Made by a program: the position numbers and the translations under genes. Of a stretch of DNA of 64,000 nt, positions 12,091 to 25,050 are shown piece after piece. The DNA is taken from contig JAVYIG010000165.1 in NCBI GenBank assembly GCA_035222895.1, positions 325,001 to 389,000 on the forward strand, given 5' to 3'. Position 1 is the first letter of the stretch, and every line of letters begins with the position of its first letter. Source of the stretch: Strongylocentrotus droebachiensis (taxonomy: Eukaryota > Echinodermata > Echinoidea > Camarodonta > Strongylocentrotidae). The notes under the pieces are model-generated. The model searched no databases, was not told where the DNA came from, and worked only from the letters and a program-made list of their open reading frames with translations.

Positions 12091-15000
12091 CGTAAAAAAA
12101 CGATGTGACACGCTCATGAATATTATGCATGACCTGTTGCATGCATGCATGAGCCTCGAACTGTTTCAATCCATTGCCCCTAAAAAATGGTTTTTATTCT
12201 AATTTGATATTATTCTAACCAAAAGTATTCAGCAAATTACGAATGTGTTTTTATTCTGTTTATACAGTCAACAATAATGTGATAAAACGGAGATATACAA
12301 TCACGCAAAAGCAACGACCCAGCTATGGCTAGCTTATACTTTTGAGCATCACAGTCCGACCTCGATCTATTTGAATTGTCTGCCAAAATCAGAAATAACG
12401 TTTTGTGTTTGATTTTTTAGCAAATACATGATATGATAATAACAAATTATGATGTTGTATTTTTACAATCCTGATTAGATTTATATTGAAAGTTTCAATA
12501 GCGTAAATGGCAACCGATCAAAGGTAGGTACGTACGTACCATCTGTATGGGTACGTACATACCATCTCTATACATGCATTGTTCTAACAAGTGTGTACAT
12601 GATAATGCTCAACACGACACACAAAAAGCGCTATTCATCTTCGCGTGTATGTATTAAACGTGTGTGCACGTGTGTTCATGTTCTACATTGCATTGTGCAG
12701 CGCATGTATACTATAGCGACTTTCATTCAACGTACTGATAGTTATACCTCGACTTGGTGAACCTCTTCTCGATTAAATAAAAGCACCTTAGACTACTTAT
12801 TAATAATTGTTCGATAACACAAGTTTATTTTCTGCTTCAAACGCCCGCTTGCAGCTGATTTAAATAAGTAAAATTATCTTATTACATTACATAACAGATT
12901 TCAGATTTCATGCAGCACCTAGACCTACACAATATATTTATAACTAACTCCAAGGAGCTCTGCCGCCGCAAGCGTGGGCGAAGCTACCTGGGGTTACTGT
13001 ATAACCATGGAGTTAACTCCACGGTATAACGTAATCATAAGATCATCAACGTGACAAAAGCGAAAAAAAGAGATGTGGGTCGGGTAGGGCAAAACATCGG
13101 GGCAAGCCAAATTCTGCCACCAAAATCTAATATGCATCTACATCAGTCTGCAGACTACAATTTTTGCGTTTAGAAACTGAAGAGGAATAACAACAAAAAA
13201 AAATGCCCTTGGCCTTGGTATTTGGTTAACTCTGATTATTAATAGAAACATTACTTCTCATGAGTTTAACTTCCGAGTCCGAATTCTAACATTAAAGAAG
13301 AAGAGATCTACTTTTATTTTAATTAATCTAATTGATTCCACAATAATTGATTGATTGATTGATTGATTTCTATTCGACAAGCTTCCAACATACAACAATA
13401 TACAATAATAACAGATCAAAAATAAGTCAGCTTGAACAGGATAACCCACGAAAGCTCGAGAGCTTATTTCCAGTGGGGTCCCTTACAGACATGTATAAAA
13501 TTAATAAGTTAAAATAGTAATATTTACAGAATTAAAGAATTAATCTATTCTAATTAATCTATTCTAAGTAAACTAGAACTTCATTTCCATTAATATAGTT
13601 GGATCTAAGTATAATGTTAACTTATGCATATTCACTTTTTACATAAAAGCAGTGAAGGGATGTTCCTTTGTCTACCAAAGGAACTGTTTATTTTGTCCGC
13701 TTTCTTTGTCAGTCATGTTCATAGTGTCTGTTTTTTAATGACATCTGCAGCCGAAATTTGTGCGCCTATCTCCTTCTAAACCGTCCCCTTGGGGTAGCGG
13801 TGCACGGTGCCATCAACCGCCGGAGAGTCTACTCTATATCAAATTGGCTATGCTCCGTCCGATGTCCACCTGCGTGTCGAAGTCCAGAGCGAGTTGCGGC
13901 TTGATATTTACTCACAAATTTGGCCCCCTCCCTCGCTGCCTTTTGGATCCGCCCCTGCCCCACCCGCGCGTTCTAGAATCCCGCGGATTTCCGCGGGTCC
14001 AGCTAGTATATATATATATCAATAAACTTTTTTTTAAAAATACATTTTACATGTCCTTTTATGGACATTATGAGGCAATGCACCTAATTCTACCAGCAAC
14101 TGTATCTGGTAAAGTTCACCTTGTATGCTATACCTTCAGCTACCTTGGTTTAGTCATCTTGCTAAAAATGTATTATTCTTTTACTGTACGTATGTATGGC
14201 ACTGAGAATGAGATCAAGTTTCATATGTACATTCATGAACCAACTCCATGTTCAATGTCTCTTTATAGTGTATGTACGGTATCTCTATTTCATTTCTTTA
14301 CTTTATGCAAAATTGAATCTATTCATAAATTCAAATCTTCAAAGATTACTCTTGACCTTCTCCATCATCTCGGTGTTAATTCTTCTTTTCTTCTCTTCTC
14401 AGTCTACTTCACATCATTCCTTCATCACAGTCTGCTTGCTTATTTACATGTCTTGGACGTTGACAAATATGATACATGACATCACAGAGTTTGGCGGTTA
14501 CGATTACACCCCATGCTCTCTATAGGCATTTGACCTGAGGACATTCAATATCTCTTGGTATGTCTGGTGTCAACTCCGCTAGTCTCAAGTACCAAGACCC
14601 TACGCAGATATAAACATACTCAGCCAGGTAAACGCAACCCCCCAACATTCATTGAAAGATCTGGCATAAGCACTGTGGTCCCCACGAATTCAAATCAAAT
14701 ATTTGAAAAGAACGATTCTCTTTCGATATAAAAATAGAACACAATTTACGATGGGGGTCTGGAATGTAGCCTAGAATCATGTAGTTTATAAGACGAGGAG
14801 TAGGTAAATGTCAGGTGTAGTAATTAGATGGAAACAGGTATTCAACAGTGAGCATATATGTATGCAGCATGTTGTCGTCATCATTGGAAGATTGATCTGT
14901 TGCTATCGCTTTCATCTATCAAATGTAATCCTCTTTGTTATGTACATGTAGAGCAGTTGTAGAGCAGTTCAAAGATTCACAGTCATGTTCTTAACATGAT

Positions 15001-15129
15001 AGATGAAAACTTCATAGACATACAGTACTGAATACATTATCATCGTTTCTTTCTTTAATATACACGTACATGATGCTACAGATATGTAGGCCTACATGTA
15101 CATGTATGTGTAGTGTATGAGATTAAAAG

Positions 15130-15638
15130 TTAAAGGTAATACAAAGTTTTGGTATGGGGTCATGAATTTGGTTCAAATGAACATATTGGAAGCATATGCG
15201 ATCCTATAATACTCAGTGATCGTTGTCGCGGTCGAAATCGACTCTAAAGTTATGAAATTGTAAATAATAAACACTTTATGTTGAATAGCTCCCTCTCAAG
15301 GTCAAGATATTAATTAAGCTATAAAACAATGTTATTGACTAAAATCGACCGATTACCTATTCCCGTTCGAAAATTATATACGACAACTACATATTCTGAG
15401 ATTTTCATGGTCGCAGCTACCACTGTACGGCCGTAGGAGCTTTTTGAAATATATCAACATTTACCGGGAGCACCGGTAAATCTTTATATTCAATTTTTCT
15501 CGAAAGCAGAAGTGTTTTAGGGGCTAAAATTTCGAGTGCTTTTAATACATCCACAGGGGCATCCAAATATACCAAAATTGTAAAGAATCACTATCCACCC
15601 ATTTTTCAAAATTTCCCAAAACTTTGTAATACCTTTAA
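15130..15638. mobile_element. TTAA-flanked palindromic MITE, copy 1 of 4
   Basis: Ends TTAAAGGTAATACAAAG and CTTTGTAATACCTTTAA, about 509 bp. A TTAA at both ends suggests a TTAA target duplication, as in piggyBac-type elements. The interior holds a conserved dyad TTTACCGGGAGCACCGGTAA. Full copies lie at 34491-35003, 59625-60136 and 61156-61664, with a fragment at 49019-49158. Confidence 0.85.
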
Positions 15639-18600
15639 GCTAACGTTCTTTGTAAGGGTAAATATTTACAGTATAATTGACAGGTTAAATTAGGTGTAGG
15701 TCTTACTAAATGCTGGCGAGTTTTTTTTTAAGGGGGGGGGGGGAGAAAAGAAAAGGAAAGATATAAAGGGTTGTCTTTAAATTATTCATTTCATCCTTGA
15801 TATTTCAACTTTTGCATTGAAAAGCTGAAGGAGGAAGCCTCCTGATTTCCTTTGTGGCATACATATCTATACCTTTAACTATTTGGCATAGTCAATTTAC
15901 CTATCATTTTATGAATTGTAAAGTTCAATCATTTCAAAAGCCCCAATATATCAATGGGCATGCTTCAGTTTATATCACTCACTATATAAATAACTTCATT
16001 TCAAGATCATTAATATCATTGATCATAGATAAAACAATTGCTGAATTTCCTGAAACTTGGCACATGGATTACATGTAAGCCTATGACATGAAACCTTGTT
16101 TAAGGACAAATATAAGCATAGTAAATGTCCTTTGTCCGTCTGCCATCTCTTCCTTCTTTCAGTTTCATGACGTGTCTAGCAGCCTAGTTTTAAAAGCCTA
16201 TCACTAAGGTTAAAAATCAGCTCTGTATGAAGTTTATTTTTATGTTGTAAATTCTATACAGAAATGGATGGATTTCCATGGAAGCAATTGACCCTTTTTT
16301 CTTCAAAACTTGATTGATCAATAAATTGATTGATATAAATCCAATATAAATTTGTGTAGCCCTACCACTTCGGCGCTGATTAGGGATAATAGTTATCCGC
16401 CCATTGACACCTTACTTTGATAGGTCAGTTATGGCAGCTGTGTATGTATGGTCTGACACTCTATGATGTCATTTTGTTCTGAAGATAACACCAGTCACTG
16501 CTAATGATCAATAACACATGAGAAATGCATACAGTACTTTACACTGTAAATCTTACAGTACATGCCCTACATGTAAACTAGGCAGCTAAATGATTACATG
16601 CCATGTTCAATTCAATTCTTGTCTACAGCCATTTTACAAGGTAGAATATTTGCAAGGTACAGGTGTATGATAAAATACTTACCATGTTATATGGTTCTAT
16701 TAATAGCTTTCTGCACTTCAGTAAATTCAGGGTTTCTATCTTAAGTATACTGGAAATATAATGGTCATTATCACCATCTTCATCACGACCCCCTCCCCCC
16801 TCCCTTAACTGAATGTTCTCTACAGTGAATCGGTCCATAGCTTGACATGATGATATGATAATAGGACGACACCTTCTCATCTACATCCATTTAGAATGGA
16901 CGCCGTGGCAACCCCTCCTTATCTCAACATCAAACAAGCTGACCGCCTCTCTCTCTCGCTCTGCCCGCTTTCATCACTCCACTGATGGTCAATTTAGTCC
17001 ATGGTGCGGCTACTGATGTGATGTGACAGACGGAGGGAGCAGTGGGCATCACAATAAAACCATCCTCTTTAACATATCATATGCAAATATGTGCAAAGTG
17101 TAGGGTGAATGTAATTTAAATTACTATCAGGCAATGGTTCGGATGCATTAAGGCGTGTTCAGATAAAGCGCGCTAAACCGCTGCAAAAATAAAACTGCCA
17201 CAGTTTTGTTACGTGTAAAATGATTGGAAACTGAATGCAACAAAGGACTTGGGTGTACTCACTGAGCTCTGTGTTATAAGATTTAGCAATATGAAGCATA
17301 TTACACTTTACATCATCACAAACAAACTGCTGTGGTTTTGCAGCATCATATCTGAACGGGTCTTTAGTTGACATTTGAGAGTTGTCTTTTGGTATGCTAC
17401 CATTGAAGGTATGGGAGTTGAGTAATTGGTCATGTACCCCATTACTGATCATCTTATGCATGTACCATACACCTTTAATACAAAAGTGACTTGGGTAAAT
17501 TATTAACCCATTATGGAGGCATGGGTTAGAAAGATAAAAATCAAATTATCTGATGTACTTTAGTGCACTGTATACATAATGATTTTACATTTATTTTGAT
17601 AGCATCATATGTTAAAAAGGAGTCAAATTATTAACTTATTTTGTACATGAATCTTCAGAGAAGAAATACCCATTTACAACTTGGCCATTTAATAATACCT
17701 CTGGGAAAAAAAATCTCCCTTCTTTCATACATTGAAATGTCCATGTATAGTACCCCGTGTTCTAAAACAGTCTGACACATGAGGAAGCATTTTTTGTTAA
17801 ACTATTGCTCTTATCAATCTACATAGTACTTGTAATAAAAGACTATTTCTGTCCTTGTCCTACATGTAGGCCTAGATGTACATGTACAACCCAACAATCG
17901 TTCTATTCAAATGACATGGTAAACTGATTGTGTGTTAACGTGCCCCGGCCTCCTCTGTTTCTAAAGGAGCCCTGTGTACCGTGTAACTAACCTCGTCTAT
18001 GTATTCTCAAGGTAATGTAGCTTATATGAATTTCAGGAAGTTGTGAACATTAAATCTACCTCCAATCATGAAATGGGAGAGAATGAATGCAATCATAAAG
18101 CGTAGGAACTTCATTTTTCTAACCACTTCCTCGTCTATTCTTATTTCCACTTTACATATAGATTTTTTAAAAACTATAATAGGGCTCAGTCAATAACATT
18201 TTCAGGAGCAAAACTCATTTGAATTTCATTTGATTGCATTGATGCTTTGCGAATCACTTGTTACGCATGCTCATATGTATAGGTACATGTTGGCCTGTAA
18301 TCATTGAACAGTGAAAGAGAACCAGCACTACAGAGACATTTCAAGCAGTAGACAAAGACAGTGCATTAAACCATGGACCTACTACTGATCAAGCATACAT
18401 GTAGGCTAGTCATGTATGTAATGAGATGGTGGAGTAAATAGATGAGAAGTGTTCCAGGGTCTAGCGTGCGACAAAAGCCTCGAGGCAATCGCTTTCTTCA
18501 TTCAGTTTTGGTTTCATTTGGATGCATTCCAAATTTAGACTGATTAATATCTGCGATGATGAAGAAAGATTGCGAGTTCTATAGGCATGAAAGTAAACTA

Positions 18601-19546
18601 TAAATGCTAAAAAGAAACTCATGGAAATTTGTGTCTCAAATTGCAAAGCTTGGCAGCTTTTAAGTTCCTTGTTCTCACCCTTTCAATGACGGAAACGATT
18701 CAATTTATTTTATTTGATCTAACAAAAGTTTATCTTTAAATAATTGTAAGGCCCATGAATCAAATGAACACTGCATGATATGTCTGTGAAGTTACAGGGG
18801 AGAAATATTGCTCCATTTCTATATTGTATTAAAGACCCTATCCGAAGTGAAAATTCAATAGATGAATTATATATCAACTGAAAGCTTATAGGCCATAGAT
18901 TACAATAATATCATTTATATGCCATTTAGTGTTTGTCAGAGGAGTATCAGCTCTCTGAAAACCCAAAATCTAAAGCTTTGAAATCCGGAAGTTGTCGTCC
19001 TAGAAACTGCTGAAACTGTCACTTACCCGGTATCTTATTTTACTGCTGCTATTAAAACCAACTTAATATCAGGGTGGACTTCCCCTTTAAACTATCGAGT
19101 CCTGCTCACCCATACCCACATACAAAGGTATGTCAACACAAGTCTTTTCATGAGAATAACAAGTCTGTGTTTAACTATTTTTATCAAGACTATAATTGTT
19201 CATGTTTGTACAGGCATGATTCCAAGTATGATCAGACTGTATTGTTAGCTACAAAGAACCAATGTCTACCAGTTATGGGTTTTTACGGGAAATTCCCTAT
19301 GCCTACTTTTAAACAGTTTTTTAGTGGGAATTAATAGAATCATTGAACTTGAGTGCTTAATCTACCATTAAAATCTCAGTATTTAATGTTAGTGCCAGAA
19401 AGTAACCCACTGGAATTGAAAATAAGTCACAATATCTGGAGTATCTACCCAGTTTCTCTTGCCCAAGCTTGACTATACCAGATAATTTAACTGCCAATAT
19501 GCTTGAAATGACTGTCATTAGAGGGAACACCTTTGGAAAAGTATGG

Positions 19547-19560
19547 GTTACCATGGTAAC
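19547..19560. promoter_or_regulatory. X-box-like palindrome (RFX motif)
   Basis: GTTACCATGGTAAC fits the RFX X-box consensus (GTNRCC, 0-3 spacer bases, RGYAAC) on both strands. It lies in TMEM131 intron 2/3 territory, upstream of no visible promoter. Function is unknown. Confidence 0.35.
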
Positions 19561-19681
19561 TGAAGGATGCAAGCTGCAAATAATAGGCAGAGGTTACCCA
19601 TTAAAGCCTAATTACTTTCTTTGATTGTCAGTCTAATTGAATAATCTTAATTGTTAAAGAGCTATCTAAATGAATACTTAC

Positions 19682-19719
19682 CCATTTTCGCCTATTGTAA
19701 ATGTTTGACTCAGATCGCT
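19682..19719 (-). CDS. TMEM131: TMEM131 homologue, probable 38-nt microexon 3
   Basis: A 38-nt exon with a good acceptor (CTACTACCTACAG) and a GTAAGT donor. It encodes SDLSQTFTIGEN plus two bases of a Gly codon. It is supported mainly by phase: exon 2 ends in phase 0, exon 4 needs one base to complete a codon, and 38 nt supplies exactly that. Human TMEM131 has linker sequence here without clear similarity. Additional small exons in the flanking introns (6.8 and 10.4 kb) cannot be excluded. Confidence 0.6.
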
Positions 19720-20084
19720 CTGTAGGTAGTAGCAGAAAAAGAGAGGAGGAAAGAAGGAAAAAGAGAGGAGGAAAGAAGGAAAAAAAAGAGAAAAGCGATT
19801 AACATTTCAATAACATTAGCCAATACAATGCATGCAGTATTGTCTCTGATACATACCTGTACATGTATACATGTACAATGTATATATCGATGGCAACCAG
19901 TTTTAACCAAACCCTTTTTTAAAGGAAAAACAAACTACAGAATATTTTAACATTAAACAAATATTAAGTAGTATACACCTATACATGTAGATGTTCACAG
20001 GGCAATCTGCCATTAAATGTAAAAGAGCCTGATTACTATTTCAAAAAATAAACTGTCACATACATGTATAATTAATTAACACAT

Positions 20085-20385
20085 TATAAGGCCAAATAAA
20101 ATTTAAAAATGTTTAGCGTCGTTTTTTCGAAAAATAGGAAGGAGGAGGCCCTTTTTTTTTTTTTTTTCAAAATGGCCGCTCGGTACATTTTCCCTGACAT
20201 TTGGGCTATTTTTCAAGATGGCGGCCGACAATTTTTTTATTTTTTTTAAAATCAGAAATAGATCCATTTTAGCATGTTCTTCATGTTTTTTTTTCTTTCA
20301 AAAAACAAAGCAAAATAGGAGGCAGCCCCCAAAAAGGAAGCAGGCGGGGATGCTAAACATGTACATTTTTTTACATGGCCTTATA
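20085..20385. mobile_element. MITE with TATAAGGCC termini
   Basis: Starts TATAAGGCCAAATAAAATTT and ends TTTTTTTACATGGCCTTATA. The inverted repeat extends about 30 bp to GTTTAGC/GCTAAAC. A flanking TA is compatible with Tc1/mariner-type insertion. The interior carries AAAATAGGAGGCAGC, which recurs as AAAAAGGAGGCGGCAGCC at 11545-11565. Confidence 0.7.
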
Positions 20386-20564
20386 CCAATATACAGTATA
20401 TGGTTAATAATAATAATATTCTGCTTTGTTAAAATAGAGCCCAGTCATCTGATTCTTCTTCCTTTTGAGTACAGACCTCTTTACAGAGTATTATCGTACT
20501 ATACTAGGGTTTTTGCAGGTGGACCACTACACCGGGGTTTCCCCCTACTCTTATACAAATAGTG

Positions 20565-20665
20565 CAGTGGGTTCTTCAGGCTTACCCGCACACAATGTAT
20601 GCAAATTCTCCACTCCCTGGGGAGCATTCCGGCCAGTCGCCATTTTACAAGCGCACACTAGCTCA
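20565..20665. repeat. Dispersed SINE-like repeat, copy 2 (inverted)
   Basis: Reverse complement of the block at 9777-9857, for example TTCAGGCTTACCCGCACACA and TTCTCCACTCCCTGGGGAGC. Confidence 0.7.
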
Positions 20666-21292
20666 TCCAACCACATTAACTTTTGTATCTTTCTTAATAA
20701 TAACATTCGCACAAAGTGTGATTATTATTCAGGGCACAATATTAAGTCTCCTGCCCTTAATATCATTTAGATCATTTTTGTATGTCAAAGAAAGATACTA
20801 TACAAAATTTCAAGATGCAGAAATCAAAAAATAATTCTCCACATGATTAAAGAGAATACAGGCATACAAGTACATACAATTTACTTTCAAAAGATTTCAG
20901 CATGTGAATTGCCACATATCTTTACTCTATGGAAACACTATTATAGTGCTAGCAAGTGTATGTAAACATAAGATATTCTTTGAATAGTTGACCAAATCCC
21001 ACATCCGATACCCCCCCCCCCCCCCCCCCTTGACACAATAGCCTCTCAAAAAGCGGCCTTGCTTCATGGATTCTTCAAGTACTGATCAAGGTCCACAAAA
21101 TAATTCAACAAATACTTCCTTTCAAGCTAAGGGTACTGTACATCATGCAGGAAAGGGTAAACATATCAGATTTGTAAAAGGTATATTTGGAGTGGACATA
21201 GATCTACAGATGTAGGCCTCCATAGTCCAGAGAGTTAACAACTTAATTAATCATACCCCACGTAAATTTGATGAATTAGTGTTTTTAGTTAA

Positions 21293-21390
21293 GCTACGGT
21301 CACAAAGCTTTGTACCAAATACGAATCTCCGTTTTTCCATGGTCTTCCCGAATTTCCATGGCGTAATGGCATTTGTGACCGAGGCTTAAA
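21293..21390. mobile_element. Short MITE, CTACGGTCACAAA termini, copy 2
   Basis: TAAGCTACGGTCACAAAG at the left end and ATTTGTGACCGAGGCTTA at the right end form an imperfect terminal inverted repeat. The total is about 98 bp. It is a shorter relative of 6034-6180. Confidence 0.75.
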
Positions 21391-22344
21391 TCACGAATGA
21401 AAGATGCTGTAGACTGGTTAAATTAGGACCTTTGCTGAATACTTTTAGATTTAAGCTTTAATATGTACCATTCTCATGAAACATAAATTGGGACAAATTA
21501 ATTGTTCACATATATTCAAAAAATTACAAAACTTGGTAAGGATATGAATAATTTAGTTAACGTTTTACTTCTATTTCAATAATGCACAATTCCACACTGA
21601 TAACCATACACATCCACAAATCATCTTACAGTACAATACAATACAATCCACCAGAAAATATCAAACTGGCCTTTATGACTGACTTGGCAATTATTCAGGG
21701 CAATCTATTGATAATGGCTAACCATCAATAAGTACGTACATGTATGAAGGCTTATTATTGACACTACTTTGACAGAAAGACAGAACCTTGGTTTTTTTCC
21801 ATAAAATAAACCTTCCCGCAGCTTGAAATCTTTAACCTTGATAAAAAGCAACAGTGCTCTCTTAACAATGACAACAAATTCAATAGAAACATAGGTTTGC
21901 GCATCTGCAATAGAATGTATTGTGTATACTATACAGATAATACAGGCTACTGTGTCTTTTAAGTAATGCCTCAGCAGCCCAACCCAATACTAAAATGTGT
22001 AGCTTCAATAACAAACTAGTAGGAATAAAATTGAGGTTCCAACCCCTCACTACCCCATTAACAAATGACCAAAAAAAATAAGAAAAGAATTTAGAGAGTG
22101 TTTCAGTTTTGAAAGGGTTTGATGCCACAAAATGAATAACTTGTAACTGACACAACGCTGAATTTTGACATTTAAACAAGTTTCTTGCTTCTAAAATGCC
22201 TAGAATTAGGCATTCTCCATCAGTAATTACCTTCAGAAAGGCCTTAAAAACAAATATTTTTTTGCATTTTGTAGTTGTAAGACTGTTTTTCTTACTACAG
22301 TGTGTACATGTATTTATGTTAATTTTCATTTTCATTTACTGTAT

Positions 22345-22400
22345 TAAAGCGCTTTGGGCCTTATGGGAAAAGCGCGGTATAAGTAATAATAATAATAATA
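22345..22400. repeat. SINE 3' tail
   Basis: TTAAAGCGCTTTGGGCCTTA, then AAAAGCGCGGTATAAGTAAT and an AAT run. This is the common 3' end of invertebrate tRNA-SINEs (an AGCGCTTT block, TATAA, then a trinucleotide tail). Confidence 0.6.
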
Positions 22401-23197
22401 ATAAAAATAGTTGTCAATGCCTGTAATTGGTGGAAGTTCCTGGTTTTACATTAGTAATACGAGGAGAATGTTAGGGTCTGTTCTTTATACTAATCACCCC
22501 AACCCATACAAAGCAATTGGTTTTCCCTCCTATCCCAGAGCACTTCTTTTGGAATGCAAATGTGCATTGTTATGACATGACAATAGCTTGATATGGTTAA
22601 TAAGCACAGTCAAAGGGAAGGTGAACTAAGTTGTTGGTGGGGGGGGGGGGGGGGTATTATGCTTCTCACAATGGACGAGTGTATTTTAACTTAGATTTAA
22701 GCTACAGTGTATACAAGTGTACATACCTTGTTTCATTTCCACTCAAAGTACTATTTACATGTACGATGGGGGCCATCTACAATAAAGGCCGACATGGAAC
22801 TTTTAATACAAAATGAAAAACAAATCCAAGAAGTTGATTGCCGGTAACTTATGCATACAATAAAATCGATAACTTTGACACTATCAATATCATTCCATAT
22901 CTAGATTTTAATTTTTAATACCTAATTTAACTAACAAAGCAAGGTGTTTTGGGCAAAATGCAAACTTTACAAATACATGTACATTTCTATTTCAACATAT
23001 TATCCTAGGCAGCCGATTGAGAGTGCCCTTTTATGCCACTCCTTAACATAATCAATTGACATTGTTTATCTCCATGGGGATGTGCCTGCATCATTGAGCT
23101 CTGTGGTGTTTATTCCCCATTGATCTTTACAAATTCAGATACAACTTTCAAGGCCTTACACATTACAATGAATGAATGAGTGAAGAGGCCCACACTT

Positions 23198-23415
23198 TGT
23201 GTACATCATACACTGTACATGCAATACAATACAATTATGTCGTTACTCTCTCTCTCTCTCTCTCCATCTTTTTCTTTATCTCTCTCTCTCTCTCTCTCTC
23301 TATCTCTTCTCTCCCTCCAATTCTCTTCCCCCCCCCCCCCTCTCTCTCTCTCTCTCTCTTTGTGACTTTTGTGTACATCATACACTGTACGTGCAATACA
23401 ATACAATTATCTCTC

Positions 23416-23450
<35 letters not shown>

Positions 23451-23472
23451 TTCTCTCTTTCTCTCTCTCTCA
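23198..23472. repeat. CT microsatellite with a duplicated flank
   Basis: The segment TGTACATCATACACTGTACA plus TGCAATACAATACAATTAT occurs at about 23199 and again about 170 bp later, each followed by long CT runs. The 60-115-residue open frames here in several frames are artefacts of the CT repeat. Confidence 0.9.
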
Positions 23473-24354
23473 TTGTACATCGTATAATAACATATGAGAA
23501 AAGGATTACTAAAATTACAAAAATGTCTGATTGTTTACAGTTTTGAAATGTATCTGAAGCATATCAATTATTCTTCCTGGTTGAAAGAAATACAGAAGCT
23601 GAAACAGCAGAGAATATATCACATTGCAAAGATACTTGTGATTTCTATCCAAGATAAAATACAGAGCTTCTGAAATCGGTCTAGATATGATAATTTTAAA
23701 GGAAAACATACTAATTTGAGAATATATTAATGTACATTTACATGGGTACGAAATAAGGCAACAACAATCAAAAGTTTTGTCTTCCCTTTTTTGACAAGAC
23801 TATATAATTGGTCAAATTTATATTATCATCCTATTTGCCTTTTCCATTCCAATTTAAAGAAGACTAATCAGCAAAAGGAAACAAAAAAACATTTTTTTTT
23901 TTAAGACATGAAATCACACCGAAAGTATCGGCCTACCAGATTTTCAAACATTTAGTAATTGAAGAACATAAAATAAAGTGGAAATTGATTTCAATATAAA
24001 AGGCAAGTATTTTTGTACACCTACATGTACATGATACCATTAGTCTACTCATAAATTGCTATTACTGGTAAATAGTATTGTATTTAAACTTGCATTCTCT
24101 TTATTCAATATTTGGCTGTACTTAACACTCCCTTCTGGAACATGCTTCATTTTATTAGAGAAAAATAACAAACTGCTTCTATGATTTTTTGTTTTAAAGG
24201 GTACAATATTCCCAAACATACAGGGCTCAATACTTTCTGATTATCCCCTTTAATAACATCTATGTACCAGCAATATAACTAAACAAGCTAAACAAGCCAA
24301 TTTACTTCATCATAACAACTAACAATATTTAGTATTTACCTTTTGTAATTTCAG

Positions 24355-24927
24355 TACCGTAAATCTCCGTGTATAAGGCGCACCTGTGTATAAGGCGCAC
24401 CCCTATTTTGGGGGCAAAAAAAAATTTAAAAAAATATAAAAAAAAAAAAATCGTTTTTTGTTGTTTTGTTGTTGTTATTGTTTTGTTGCCGAAAACCCAC
24501 CAAATAATAGTAACAATGTCGTTGTAGAAGAATGTGTGTAAGATCATTAATGTAAATTAAAAACAGGTCCAGACTCTTAAGGCTTCATGATACCAAGTGT
24601 CCCACACCAGCCTCATCACATCAGCTAGCAGAAGCACTGTGTTCTATGCCAAACATCAATAGTCATGCATGATATGAATAGAATCCTCTAAATTTCTGAC
24701 AATAGAGTACCTAGGATAGAACCTTGTGGTACACCATTTGTTATAGAAAAAAAAATTGAGGAATTATTAAAAACTACATTTTGAGATCTATTAGAAAGAT
24801 TACTTTCAAACCAAGACGACAGACAAATGTGAGTGTTGTTGTAGTTTCCGAGTGGTGAGTCAACACACTGATTACTGAGCTGAGAGACATTGCCAGGCAT
24901 AGCGCCATAAATCGAAATCGGGAAGGG

Positions 24928-24958
<31 letters not shown>

Positions 24959-25050
24959 TTTTTTTCTGTATCTGTGTATAAGACGCACCCCCGATTTTCA
25001 AATTTTTTCGGCGCCAAAAAAGTGCGCCTTATACACGGAGATTTACGGTA
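24355..25050. mobile_element. Tc1/mariner-like nonautonomous element
   Basis: Left end TACCGTAAATCTCCGTGTAT and right end ATACACGGAGATTTACGGTA are perfect inverted repeats (29 bp, on through AAGGCGCAC). TA at both ends fits a mariner-type TA target. No transposase is present. The interior includes a LINE fragment and a long poly-A near 24930, so it has itself been a target. Confidence 0.85.
24688..24840 (-). pseudogene. LINE reverse-transcriptase fragment
   Basis: On the minus strand one frame reads SSWFESNLSNRSQNVV, then FFSITNGVPQGSILGTLL. This is the fingers-to-palm part of a non-LTR retrotransposon RT (WFxSYLxxRxQ and the GVPQGSxLGPLLF motif). A stop follows at once and no YxDD box is present. 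It is a dead scrap, probably of the CR1/Jockey group, nested in the mariner-like element. Confidence 0.85.

Larger units (their letters stand above)
9255..19681. other. TMEM131 intron 3 (10.4 kb)
   Basis: Intronic on the minus strand. It contains a SINE-like repeat (9765-9945), a GC-rich island with a 31-bp direct repeat (11836-12090), a CGTACGTAC-rich dyad near 12522-12565, a GATT microsatellite (13344-13368), and a full TTAA-flanked MITE (15130-15638). An X-box-like palindrome follows at 19547. The 720-nt open frame at 13760-14479 shows no recognisable domain and is treated as chance. Confidence 0.55.

Noticed and set aside
11613..12202. 107-119-residue frames around the GC-rich island
   Set aside because: Open because of low stop frequency in CG-rich DNA; three overlapping frames and no recognisable motif.
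13760..14479. Longest open frame in the window (239 codons, plus)
   Set aside because: No domain, no splice or promoter support, two other overlapping frames are open too, and composition changes abruptly in the middle. Probably chance in intronic DNA.
16688..16755. Exon-like segment with TTTCCAG acceptor and ATG|GTAAGT donor (minus)
   Set aside because: In the phase required by TMEM131 exon 2 it reads straight into a stop, and the 38-nt exon at 19682 satisfies the phase instead.
17159..17461. 100-codon minus frame with Cys residues
   Set aside because: It lies in TMEM131 intron 3, has no matching acceptor, and shows no family similarity.
23176..23546. Leu/Ser- and Arg/Glu-rich frames on both strands
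   Set aside because: Translations of the CT/GA microsatellite.
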